From: an uncultured Granulosicoccaceae bacterium
GTDB taxonomy: Bacteria > Pseudomonadota > Gammaproteobacteria > Granulosicoccales > Granulosicoccaceae
Assembly (NCBI GenBank): GCA_937922015.1
Contig: CAKZVB010000041.1
Location: 1 to 64,000, forward strand
DNA: 64,000 bases
Direction of reading: 5' to 3'
Below, piece after piece: positions 42,297-51,122 of this stretch; the first letter of the stretch is position 1; each line of letters begins with the position of its first letter. A program made the translations under genes and the position numbers. The notes beneath the pieces were generated by a model. That model worked only from the letters and a program-made list of their open reading frames with translations, was not told the DNA's origin and ran no database searches.

Positions 42297-42701
42297 ATGA
42301 TAGGTAAATTGAATCACGTAGCGATCGCCGTGGCCGATCTGGACAAAGCTGTTGCTGTGTATCGCGATACCCTGGGTGCAAATGTCAGTGCTGCCACTGA
42401 CCTGCCGGAACACGGAGTCACTACCGTCTTTGTCGAACTGCCCAACACAAAAATAGAGTTATTACGACCACTGGGAGAGAACAGTCCAATTTCGCGTTTC
42501 CTGGAAAAAAATGCCGACGGTGGAATTCATCACGTTTGTTATGAAGTCGATGACATCACCGCCGCGACCGAGAAGCTTCTGTCACAGGGGGCACGAGTGC
42601 TGGGCGACGGCCAACCCCGCATTGGCGCTCACGGCAAACCCGTTTTATTCCTGCACCCCAAAGATTTTTGCGGAACGCTGGTCGAACTGGAACAGGTTTA
42701 A
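42297..42701 (+). CDS. mce: Methylmalonyl-CoA epimerase
   Basis: KLNHVAIAVADLDKAVAVYRDTLGANVS...VFVELPNTKIELLRPLGENSPISRFLEKNADGGIHHVCYEVDDI...PVLFLHPKDFCGTLVELEQV. Confidence 0.93.
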   Translation: MIGKLNHVAIAVADLDKAVAVYRDTLGANVSAATDLPEHGVTTVFVELPNTKIELLRPLGENSPISRFLEKNADGGIHHVCYEVDDITAATEKLLSQGARVLGDGQPRIGAHGKPVLFLHPKDFCGTLVELEQV

Positions 42702-42946
42702 CACAATACGGCGAATCCGTGAGCCACAGCCAGTATCGGGTTAAAAAAGCGACGATCAGACATTGCTACGGTGTATATAATTTTCCTGCTGCCGATACCC
42801 TCCCTCCATTGCACGCAACGGTTATAATCCGGTTGCGGTTTCTCACAAGGCAAGTTCAAATCCGTGTAACTGCGCCCACTTTGACTGCTCACCAGTTACT
42901 CCGGCATCCGCACTAACTACCCGCACCCAATAAACGGAAAACCACA

Positions 42947-44149
42947 ATGAAGCATGCATATATTTGTGAAGGCCTACGTACACCAATAGGTCGTTTTGGT
43001 GGAGCGTTAGCAAGCGTCAGACCCGACACTCTGCTGGGCGACATCCTGCATTCACTAATAAACGATGCCAGCTCGCTTGAACCTGAGATGATCGACGATG
43101 TTTATATCGGCTGCGCCAACCAGGCCGGTGAAGACAATCGTAACGTTGCACGCATGGCTGTACTTCTTGCCGGCATGCCAATCTCGGTGCCCGCGGTGAC
43201 TTTTAACCGACTGTGCGGTTCCGGGCTGGACGCCGTCGGCACAGCTGCCCGCGCAATAGCGGCCGGTGAAGCAGAAGTCATCATCGCCGGAGGCGTGGAA
43301 AGCATGAGCCGCGCACCTTTCGTCATGCCTAAAGCCGATACCGCATACTCACGCCGAGCCGAGATTTACGACACCACCATCGGCTGGCGATTCGTCAATA
43401 AGGCATTAAAAAATGCCTACGGCGTTGACTCCATGCCCGAGACCGCGGAAAACGTTGCCAGCCAATTTAAAATAAGCCGTGAAGATCAGGATGCTTTTGC
43501 GCTACGCTCACAACAGCGCGCCGCCGCCGCAATTACCAGCGGACGTATGGCAATGGAAATAGACACAGTAAAGATCGTCAACCACAAAAACGAATCAACA
43601 ATCGTCACAACCGACGAACATCCACGCGAGACAACTATTCGAAAACTCGCGTCGCTATCTACCCCTTTCAAAGCCGGCGGCTCTATTACCGCAGGCAATG
43701 CGTCAGGTGTAAATGATGGCGCGGCTGCACTGATAATTGCGTCAGAAGAAGCGGTTAAGCAATACAATCTAAACGCTCGTGCACGAATCACTGGTATGGC
43801 AACCGCCGGTGTCGAACCTCGAATTATGGGCTTCGGCCCATCGCCCGCCTCCAGGAAACTTCTGCAACGACAGAAACTCTCTATAACAGACATAGACGTA
43901 ATAGAACTCAACGAAGCCTTTGCCGCACAGGCACTGGCTGTTACCCGTGATCTTGGCCTCGCGGATGACAGCGAGATCGTCAACCCTAACGGCGGTGCTA
44001 TTGCACTGGGCCATCCATTAGGGATGTCTGGTGCAAGACTGGCACTCACCGCTGCCATAGAATTACAACAACAAAATAAGACACGCGCCTTATGCACCAT
44101 GTGTATCGGCGTTGGCCAGGGCATCGCACTGACCATGGAAAAAGTCTAA
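42947..44149 (+). CDS. Acetyl-CoA acyltransferase / thiolase (PcaF-like)
   Basis: EGLRTPIGRFGGALASVRPDTLLGDIL, NRLCGSGLDAVGTAARAIAAGEAEVIIAGGVESMSRAPFVMPK, ALGHPLGMSGARL, CTMCIGVGQGIAL. Confidence 0.93.
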   Translation: MKHAYICEGLRTPIGRFGGALASVRPDTLLGDILHSLINDASSLEPEMIDDVYIGCANQAGEDNRNVARMAVLLAGMPISVPAVTFNRLCGSGLDAVGTAARAIAAGEAEVIIAGGVESMSRAPFVMPKADTAYSRRAEIYDTTIGWRFVNKALKNAYGVDSMPETAENVASQFKISREDQDAFALRSQQRAAAAITSGRMAMEIDTVKIVNHKNESTIVTTDEHPRETTIRKLASLSTPFKAGGSITAGNASGVNDGAAALIIASEEAVKQYNLNARARITGMATAGVEPRIMGFGPSPASRKLLQRQKLSITDIDVIELNEAFAAQALAVTRDLGLADDSEIVNPNGGAIALGHPLGMSGARLALTAAIELQQQNKTRALCTMCIGVGQGIALTMEKV

Positions 44150-44170
44150 AACGTATAGCAGAACCTGGCC

Positions 44171-45136
44171 ATGTCAATCAAAGACTATCCTGAATTCGAA
44201 GATCCTCGCGCCAGACCACGGTACGTTGGTCTGCCGACTTTTCTTCGCGCTCCCTACCACGAAGATCTTCAACACACCGATGTGGGCATTATCGGTGTAC
44301 CGTTTGATGGCGGAGTCACTAACCGACCCGGTTCCCGCCACGGACCACGCGAGGTGCGTAATCAGTCCACTTTAATACGCATGAAAAACCAGTCCACCGG
44401 AATCGCCCCTCACGAACTATGCAGAGTCAGTGATATCGGTGACGCATGGGTGCCATCGCCCTTTGAGCTGGTCGGCAGTCACCTGGCCATTCAGGAAACT
44501 TTCGAGAAGGTACACGCAAAGGGCATCATACCCATCGCTGTAGGTGGAGATCATTCAGTATCGCTGCCAATCCTCAGAGCGCTGGCGAAAGACAAACCCG
44601 CAGGTATGGTGCACATTGATGCTCACTGCGATACCGGTGATGATTATATGGGCTCAAAGTTTCATCACGGCGCCCCGTTCAGTCGCGCCGTTGAGGAAGG
44701 ACTTCTCGATCCCAAACGCACCATTCAAATCGGTATCCGCGGATCCGTGAATGACCTGGATTTGTGGAAGTTCAGTCACGACAGCGGTATGCGCGTCATT
44801 TACATGCATGACTTCTATCAGATGGGCCTGGACAAAGTGATTAAAGAAATTCACAGAGTCACGGGCGATGGGCCGGTCTACATCAGCTTCGATATCGACA
44901 GTCTTGACCCGGCTTTCGCGCCGGGCACAGGGACACCGGAGATCGGAGGATTGACAACCCTTGAGGCTCAACTGCTCATTCGCGCATGCAGCGGGCTCAA
45001 TATTATCGGCGCAGACATGGTCGAAGTCGCCCCGCCATTCGACCCATCGGGTAACACCGCACTGGCAGGTGCCGGCATTTTGTTTGAATTGCTATGTGTC
45101 GTTTGTCAAAGCCTTGCCAACTCACGCGCAACCTGA
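44171..45136 (+). CDS. Agmatinase / guanidino-acid hydrolase family (ureohydrolase)
   Basis: GGDHSVSLPILRAL, VHIDAHCDT, YISFDIDSLDPAFAPGTGTPEIGGLTTLEAQ. Substrate not determined by sequence. Confidence 0.88.
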   Translation: MSIKDYPEFEDPRARPRYVGLPTFLRAPYHEDLQHTDVGIIGVPFDGGVTNRPGSRHGPREVRNQSTLIRMKNQSTGIAPHELCRVSDIGDAWVPSPFELVGSHLAIQETFEKVHAKGIIPIAVGGDHSVSLPILRALAKDKPAGMVHIDAHCDTGDDYMGSKFHHGAPFSRAVEEGLLDPKRTIQIGIRGSVNDLDLWKFSHDSGMRVIYMHDFYQMGLDKVIKEIHRVTGDGPVYISFDIDSLDPAFAPGTGTPEIGGLTTLEAQLLIRACSGLNIIGADMVEVAPPFDPSGNTALAGAGILFELLCVVCQSLANSRAT

Positions 45137-45683
45137 ATGCGCTCTACCATCGCATCGCTGACCACCTGCGCCGTCAAACTATCCCGGCCAGCTGATTAGC
45201 GCCAAAACCCGCAAGCTATAAGGGTCGCGAGGACATTTCAGCCGCCAAATCCACCATTACTGAACACTGATCAAGCGAATATCACGGTTATTGTCTATAC
45301 TCAGTGTGTTGGTGCAGATCTTTGCATAAACCGGCCGGATTGTTAGAAACCACACTGTCCGACACATTGCGTAGAGTTTAGACACAGTGTTATCCAACGC
45401 ATGCGCGCGCTGCAGTATTCAGAAATGCGCGGCGTCGGGTGATACAAAAGATCGAAAATTGACGCTATTTAGCGATAAGGTCGCAGCGTTGTTTGGTCGA
45501 TTGATCAGGGATTTGTAAGAATCTAACGAATTGTCTGGTACTTTAGTACAATAACGCCTGGACAGCTCAATACACGAATTTAGTTTTCCTTGAAAATTTT
45601 ATATAAAACTCTGTCAGTATAATTATCAATATTATTAGCCAGGGCCTGAATAAGACACTATTAACTAATATAAGGTAAATTCC

Positions 45684-46061
45684 ATGACCAGCCCGAATAC
45701 GTTATTCATACTGTCAAAGCATGGATTAAAGCTAATAGACAAAAAAGGCATCTGCGAGTCATGGATGTGGCTTCTCACCGAAGACGAGGAGACCATGAAG
45801 TATCTTTCCTTACACAAATCAAAATCAGATCGCGCCTACAAGGGCGGTGAAATTCTGGGTATTCGTGAAGCTACAGATGAAGAAGTGGTGCAACATCACG
45901 AGGAAATCGAAAAGGAAAACCCGGAGAAAGCAAAAAACAGAAAAATTGTAACCTTCCAGATTGATCGTGACTGGCACGCACTGTGGCCAAAAGATGCACG
46001 CAAAAATCCGATGGCTTACAAAGGTGTCGGCCACATCGAAAAAGAACCCGCACCTGAATAA
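45684..46061 (+). CDS. Hypothetical protein (125 aa, charged)
   Basis: Intact ORF in a long intergenic region; aaggta 11-16 bp upstream of the ATG; no family recognised. Confidence 0.55.
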   Translation: MTSPNTLFILSKHGLKLIDKKGICESWMWLLTEDEETMKYLSLHKSKSDRAYKGGEILGIREATDEEVVQHHEEIEKENPEKAKNRKIVTFQIDRDWHALWPKDARKNPMAYKGVGHIEKEPAPE

Positions 46062-46537
46062 TTTTTACAAAGACAAGTTCAATGTAAACTATCGACTAAC
46101 AAGTCAATGCGATCGAAGCAGTAAGCAGTTGTTATCGACATGGATGTCACAAACAAATACCAGGCAGTGCACATTCACTTCAGTTACCTGATGTCTATAG
46201 TCCATTCGTAGCGCATCTTATTATTGACTCGCCAGTAACGAAGACGTATCAAGATCTATACATAACAGGAATACGTTGTGTTCATTTTCCCAACGCAGCA
46301 GCGAAAATAGCAATTTTTGCGGCTTTTTCTGCCATTACCGTAGCCGTACGGAAAATACACACTGACACCCGCACCCAGCAACACTTTCAACTAAAAATTT
46401 TCATTCCTGCCGTAGAATTTTTCTTGTTTATTCTTAAATGTTTAATATACAAGGCGAAAATTCTGTTATCTTCAAGAGGGGATAAAGAATTTAGACCCGA
46501 TAAAAATGTAAAGTAAACATCAGGAATTGATAGAAAT

Positions 46538-46744
46538 ATGAGCAAAGGTACAGTTAAGTGGTTCAACGCTGACAAAGGGTTTGGTTTTATTACCCCTGAA
46601 GACGGCGGCAAGGATTTGTTTGTGCACCACTCGGAAATACAAGCCGGCGGCGGTTTCGCTACGCTTAATGATGGACAGGCCGTGGAATTTGAAGTTGGCG
46701 AAGGTCAGAAAGGCCCTTGCGCCACTAAAGTAGTAGCAATCTAA
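46538..46744 (+). CDS. Cold shock protein (CspA family)
   Basis: [68 protein letters not shown]. Confidence 0.97.
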   Translation: MSKGTVKWFNADKGFGFITPEDGGKDLFVHHSEIQAGGGFATLNDGQAVEFEVGEGQKGPCATKVVAI

Positions 46745-47157
46745 GTAGAAAACGTATTACGTCGGGTTGGCACTTGGGCCACCCGGCGATCTAAACAATT
46801 TAAACACCCCGCTCCGTTGATCTACATCACACAGTTTGCAGCGCTACGCGTTCCTCCAATGCAATCGACTCAGGCAACCCGCTATACCCTATGCTACGCG
46901 CCTTCGTGAGTCCTTATTCAACCAATGGTCATAAACCCTGGTGCTTCACGCCGTGGGCTTCCAACCTTTATTGATCCCCGCCCGGACTTCCCGGAACATC
47001 ATGTGAATACGCGATTTAACAATGCGCTCGACCGGATTTTTTGCGTTGTTTGCAGCATGCCAGCGCACTGACCGAGCTAACTGACACTCCGGCGCAACCC
47101 TGCCGCACACAGCACCAAAGCTAAAACACACCTTCACCAAGCTCATTCGGCTGATAA

Positions 47158-47215
47158 TTTGCCCATTTACGGGCAAAATACTACCATTTTATCCACAACA
47201 CCGTTATTTTGCCCG
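47158..47215. promoter_or_regulatory. Triple TTTGCCCG/CGGGCAAA element forming nested inverted repeats, possible operator
   Basis: TTTGCCC (47158-47164), CGGGCAAAATA (47170-47180), TATTTTGCCCG (47205-47215). The last copy ends 1 bp before the ATG at 47217. Confidence 0.5.
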
Positions 47216-47216
47216 A

Positions 47217-47486
47217 ATGGATGACCTGCCTCTCAACGACCTGATCGAACACCTAAGCCGCACCAGAGCATTGGATTCTGATGAAGCGCAACAATTGGTG
47301 GCAGAGGTATTGGCCTATTTCCAGGAACCGGCTGAACACTACATCCGGCGGCGTCACCGGGAGATGCAACTGCAGGGCTACAGCAATGCCGATATTTTTA
47401 TCGCCATCAAAGCAGAAATGCAAAACCGCGTTTTCCCGATTGCAGAATTCTCTGAACGACAAATCAGACGAACTATTTACGGCTAA
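47217..47486 (+). CDS. Conserved hypothetical protein (89 aa) upstream of glmS
   Basis: Compact charged ORF ending SERQIRRTIYG, 48 bp upstream of glmS on the same strand. Start codon abuts the inverted repeat and has no clear SD. Confidence 0.6.
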   Translation: MDDLPLNDLIEHLSRTRALDSDEAQQLVAEVLAYFQEPAEHYIRRRHREMQLQGYSNADIFIAIKAEMQNRVFPIAEFSERQIRRTIYG

Positions 47487-47534
47487 CTCTTTATAAATCG
47501 CTAGCTACACCACAAACAATAACGGAATAAAAAC

Positions 47535-49367
47535 ATGTGCGGAATCATCGGTTATACCGGACCACAGGCCGCAGCGCCCATTTTAATCGACGGCCTGCGT
47601 CGGCTGGAATACCGCGGTTATGACTCTGCCGGTATAACAGTACATTCGAGAAAAAAGCTGCTTAGCTGGAAAGCTGCAGGCAAAATTGCGGTGCTGGAAT
47701 CCCAGCTACCGGAAACCATCAAAAGCAACAGCGGCATCGGCCATACCCGATGGGCAACTCATGGCGCCCCCACCGACAGCAATGCACACCCGCACCTGAA
47801 CAGCAACCAGACCTTGTCTCTGGTACACAATGGCATAATTGAAAACGCAGACACACTAAAAGAAGCGCTGCTCGATGACGGGATTGAATTTAAATCTGAA
47901 ACTGACACCGAAATACTGGTGCACTTGCTGTCAAGGACTGTCAATGACAACCAGCTTAGCCTGATAGATGCTATGCGGATCACGCTGTCAAAGATTGTCG
48001 GCACCTACGGCATTGCCGCCATCAGCAATAGTGACCCGGGCACGCTGGTACTGGCACGCAACGGCAGCCCCGTTATCATCGGTATCGGACAGGGAGAAAT
48101 GCTGGCGGCGTCTGATATGTCTGCACTTTCCCGCTACACACGTGAAGTGGTACATCTGGACGACGGCGAACTTGCGGTCATTAATCCCAACGGGTTTGAA
48201 GTCTCCACCATGGATGCCATTGCGAAAGACAAAGCATCAATCACCTTATCCAACAGCACCGAAGACTACGACAAGGGAGGTCACAAACACTATTTGTACA
48301 AAGAGATTATCGATCAACCGGAAACTGTGCGTCGCACGCTGAGTGGCCGACTGAATACACGCTTCAGCACTGCCCACCTCGGAGGACTTAACCTGGATCC
48401 CAGGGAATTACTGAAAATCACACGTATAAAAATTCTGGGCTGCGGCTCTGCGCTGTATGCGGGTATGGCCGGTTCGCACATGATCGAATCCCTGGCACGC
48501 ATCCCTACAGACGCAGAAGCTGCAGCAGAGTTTCGCTACCGCAATCCGGTTATCGAAGCAGACACCCTGTATATTGTCGTCAGCCAATCCGGTGAGACCT
48601 TCGACACACTGGCCGCCACACGAGAGATACAACGCAAGGGTGGGTTTGTTCTTGGCATTGTAAATTCTGTTGGCAGCACGATCGCCCGTGAAGTTGATGG
48701 TGGTATCTATATGCACGCCGGACCAGAGGTATCAGTGGCATCTACCAAGGCCTACACGTCCATGCTTAGCGTTTTTGCCTTACTGGCAATATTATTTGGC
48801 AGAAGCCGCGATATCTCTCCACAAAAAGGGACACAGTTACTACAGGAGTTACAGTCGATACCTGAAAAAATCACGGCAGTAATCGCACTGGAAAAACAAA
48901 TTGCCGCAATAGCGAAAAAATACTGTAAATGTCACAGTGCATTTTTCATTGGCCGAACCTCAGCCTATCCTGTCGCGCTGGAAGGCGCCCAGAAACTGAA
49001 AGAAATATCGTACATACATGCCGAAGCCTACCCCGCATCTGAATTGAAACATGGCCCGCTGGCTCTGGTAAGCAAAGACACTCCCTGCTTTGTGATATTG
49101 CCAGACACAGACTTGCTGCTTAAGTCTGTTGGCACACTAGAAGAAATCAAAGCCCGCAGCGCACCAGTGATTGCCGTGACCGACTCAAACAACAAACGCA
49201 TCGACGAACTGGCAGACCACGTCATCCGAACACCAACGTCAGACCCGTTGGTTCAGGGGATTATTTCAGGTATTGCACTACAGCTTCTGGCCTACCACAG
49301 CGCTGTAGCCCTTAAACGGGATGTGGATCAACCGCGCAATCTTGCTAAAAGTGTCACTGTAGAATAA
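47535..49367 (+). CDS. glmS: Glutamine-fructose-6-phosphate aminotransferase (isomerizing)
   Basis: MCGIIGYTGPQAAAPILIDGLRRLEYRGYDSAGI; GIGHTRWATHG; YKEIIDQP; SQSGETFDTLAA; AEAYPASELKHGPLALV; PRNLAKSVTVE. Confidence 0.98.
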   Translation: MCGIIGYTGPQAAAPILIDGLRRLEYRGYDSAGITVHSRKKLLSWKAAGKIAVLESQLPETIKSNSGIGHTRWATHGAPTDSNAHPHLNSNQTLSLVHNGIIENADTLKEALLDDGIEFKSETDTEILVHLLSRTVNDNQLSLIDAMRITLSKIVGTYGIAAISNSDPGTLVLARNGSPVIIGIGQGEMLAASDMSALSRYTREVVHLDDGELAVINPNGFEVSTMDAIAKDKASITLSNSTEDYDKGGHKHYLYKEIIDQPETVRRTLSGRLNTRFSTAHLGGLNLDPRELLKITRIKILGCGSALYAGMAGSHMIESLARIPTDAEAAAEFRYRNPVIEADTLYIVVSQSGETFDTLAATREIQRKGGFVLGIVNSVGSTIAREVDGGIYMHAGPEVSVASTKAYTSMLSVFALLAILFGRSRDISPQKGTQLLQELQSIPEKITAVIALEKQIAAIAKKYCKCHSAFFIGRTSAYPVALEGAQKLKEISYIHAEAYPASELKHGPLALVSKDTPCFVILPDTDLLLKSVGTLEEIKARSAPVIAVTDSNNKRIDELADHVIRTPTSDPLVQGIISGIALQLLAYHSAVALKRDVDQPRNLAKSVTVE

Positions 49368-49501
49368 CCGTACTCCGTATTTATACCGAGAAAATCCATG
49401 AATCCATCACAATAGTTAACACCGGTAACACTCAGATTTCCCGCGGTAAAACGATAACATCTCCACGAACATCAACAAGCAGCATCGAGGAGTAACAGCA
49501 G

Positions 49502-49870
49502 ATGATACCAATTGACAGAAATCGTATGAATATCCAGGTGGTAGGTCAGAACTCTCTTAACCTGGATGCCTTTAGCCGAATGTTCACTATTGACAAGCTG
49601 AACATAAGATCGGTTAATCGAAATAGATACGTTCAGAATTCGATTATTTACGGCATGACAGAGTTACTGGTCATTGATCTTGACGCCTGCGGCATGACTG
49701 ATACCAGCTTCCTGATATTTCTCGCCAAGAGTTTCACGCCAGCCACACCGATTGTACTCATGACAAGCAAGCCTATAGCGGCTTCACTTAAAAATCGCTT
49801 TCTCTCCGCTGGCGCACAAGCCGTAATACAGCTAAACGATTCATCAAAAAATGCAGTCATGATCGCTTAA
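49502..49870 (+). CDS. Hypothetical protein with possible receiver-like fold
   Basis: MNIQVVGQNSLNLDAFSRMF...ELLVIDLDACGMTDTSFLIFLAKSFTPATPIVLMTSKP...FLSAGAQAVIQLNDS resembles a stand-alone REC alpha/beta pattern. Confidence 0.5.
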   Translation: MIPIDRNRMNIQVVGQNSLNLDAFSRMFTIDKLNIRSVNRNRYVQNSIIYGMTELLVIDLDACGMTDTSFLIFLAKSFTPATPIVLMTSKPIAASLKNRFLSAGAQAVIQLNDSSKNAVMIA

Positions 49871-49909
49871 TTTGATCATTGAATTAAAAAAGCAGTGACT
49901 GGTCTGGCT

Positions 49910-50992
49910 TTAATCGGACCAGCGATTATTATTGTATAGACTGAGGTCCATATCCACCTGTTTACGATTATCCTTATCGTAAACACGATAACTTAACTGC
50001 ACCGGATCGCGGTCCCAGTGGATATCCAGTAAACTGAAGTTTAATCCAAAATAACTGTTCTCAGTACCATAATAATATTTAAACACCTGTGACACACGTT
50101 TTCTATTCATGTAGTGTGTAAGCCCGCTGCTCATAAACTCATGAAACTCCCGGCCCTTTACTGATTCCTTCAGGTGCGATGAAAAGTGCCTGTCACCGGT
50201 AAGAAAGATCACTCCGGGCAACTGGTATTGATCTATCAGCTTAAAAAGACGTTTACGGGACCACTTAAAATCGTTCCACTCCTCTGCAAACGGAATTTGA
50301 TCTGACAATACCGATACACCGGAGACTATAAAGTTAATGGTTGCGGTGCTATTCTTAATTTCGTTTTCAAGCCACTGCCATTGCACCTCACCAAGCAGAT
50401 CTGCGCGACCGGTGCCCGGGCGTTCCCGGTGGTAGCGTGTATCAAGCAGTATTAGCTTGACGCTGCGCTTACCACTGCCATAGGTGTAGGAGGTGTAAAT
50501 ACCCTGCTGTCGGCGCCTGGGTGAGTTCTCAGGCTCTCCTAGAAAATTTAAAAACTGGTGCTGACTCTGCGCTCTTATCGGATATTCTTTACCACCATTA
50601 TTGGCTCCGAAATCATGGTCGTCCCAAATACCAATCACCGGATATTTTCCGGAGAATTTTTTATAGTCGGAAACAGACAATTGCTGACGGTATTTTCTTT
50701 TCATCTCCTGCGGGTCGATTGTGTCTGCGTAGATCACATCACCGGTCCAGAGAAACAAATCCGGCTGATGAGAATCTATGACAGACCACATGGGTTGTTT
50801 AAGATGGGAGTGGTTGCACGAACCAAATGCAATAGTGTTTAATTCTGCCGCGTGCAGGCCCTGACAACACATCGACACGAACCACATCAACACTGCGGCC
50901 TGGCAACAACGGTTAACACGGCGTAACCGGGTCTTACAATCCGCAGAAACCACAGGCATGGGTAGTGTCGGAAAATTCAATACTGGACTCAT
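49910..50992 (-). CDS. Alkaline phosphatase D (PhoD)-like metallophosphatase
   Basis: IAFGSCNHSHLKQPMWSVIDSHQPDLFLWTGDVIYADT, VIGIWDDHDFGANNGGKEYP, ILLDTRYHRERPGTGRADLLGEVQWQWLENEI, GVIFLTGDRHFS. Confidence 0.85.
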   Translation of the reverse strand: MSPVLNFPTLPMPVVSADCKTRLRRVNRCCQAAVLMWFVSMCCQGLHAAELNTIAFGSCNHSHLKQPMWSVIDSHQPDLFLWTGDVIYADTIDPQEMKRKYRQQLSVSDYKKFSGKYPVIGIWDDHDFGANNGGKEYPIRAQSQHQFLNFLGEPENSPRRRQQGIYTSYTYGSGKRSVKLILLDTRYHRERPGTGRADLLGEVQWQWLENEIKNSTATINFIVSGVSVLSDQIPFAEEWNDFKWSRKRLFKLIDQYQLPGVIFLTGDRHFSSHLKESVKGREFHEFMSSGLTHYMNRKRVSQVFKYYYGTENSYFGLNFSLLDIHWDRDPVQLSYRVYDKDNRKQVDMDLSLYNNNRWSD

Positions 50993-51122
50993 TTAATCGA
51001 AAATTAACCTATACAATAGATCGGTGACTCACTGGCGTCGGTTACAAGGAAAGTACTGTGCCACAATTATGTATTAATATGCTAAGTAAGACACCACTGC
51101 ACACACGATTAAAAGGCAAGCG

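Noticed and set aside
43486-44136. 216-aa minus-strand ORF antisense to the thiolase
   Set aside because: Fully overlaps a confidently identified thiolase; low-complexity Ala/Ser composition typical of antisense reading of GC-rich codons.
46751-46790. Hairpin gtcgggt...acccggc downstream of cspA as a terminator
   Set aside because: Stem is short with a large loop and no following T-run; not strong enough to annotate.
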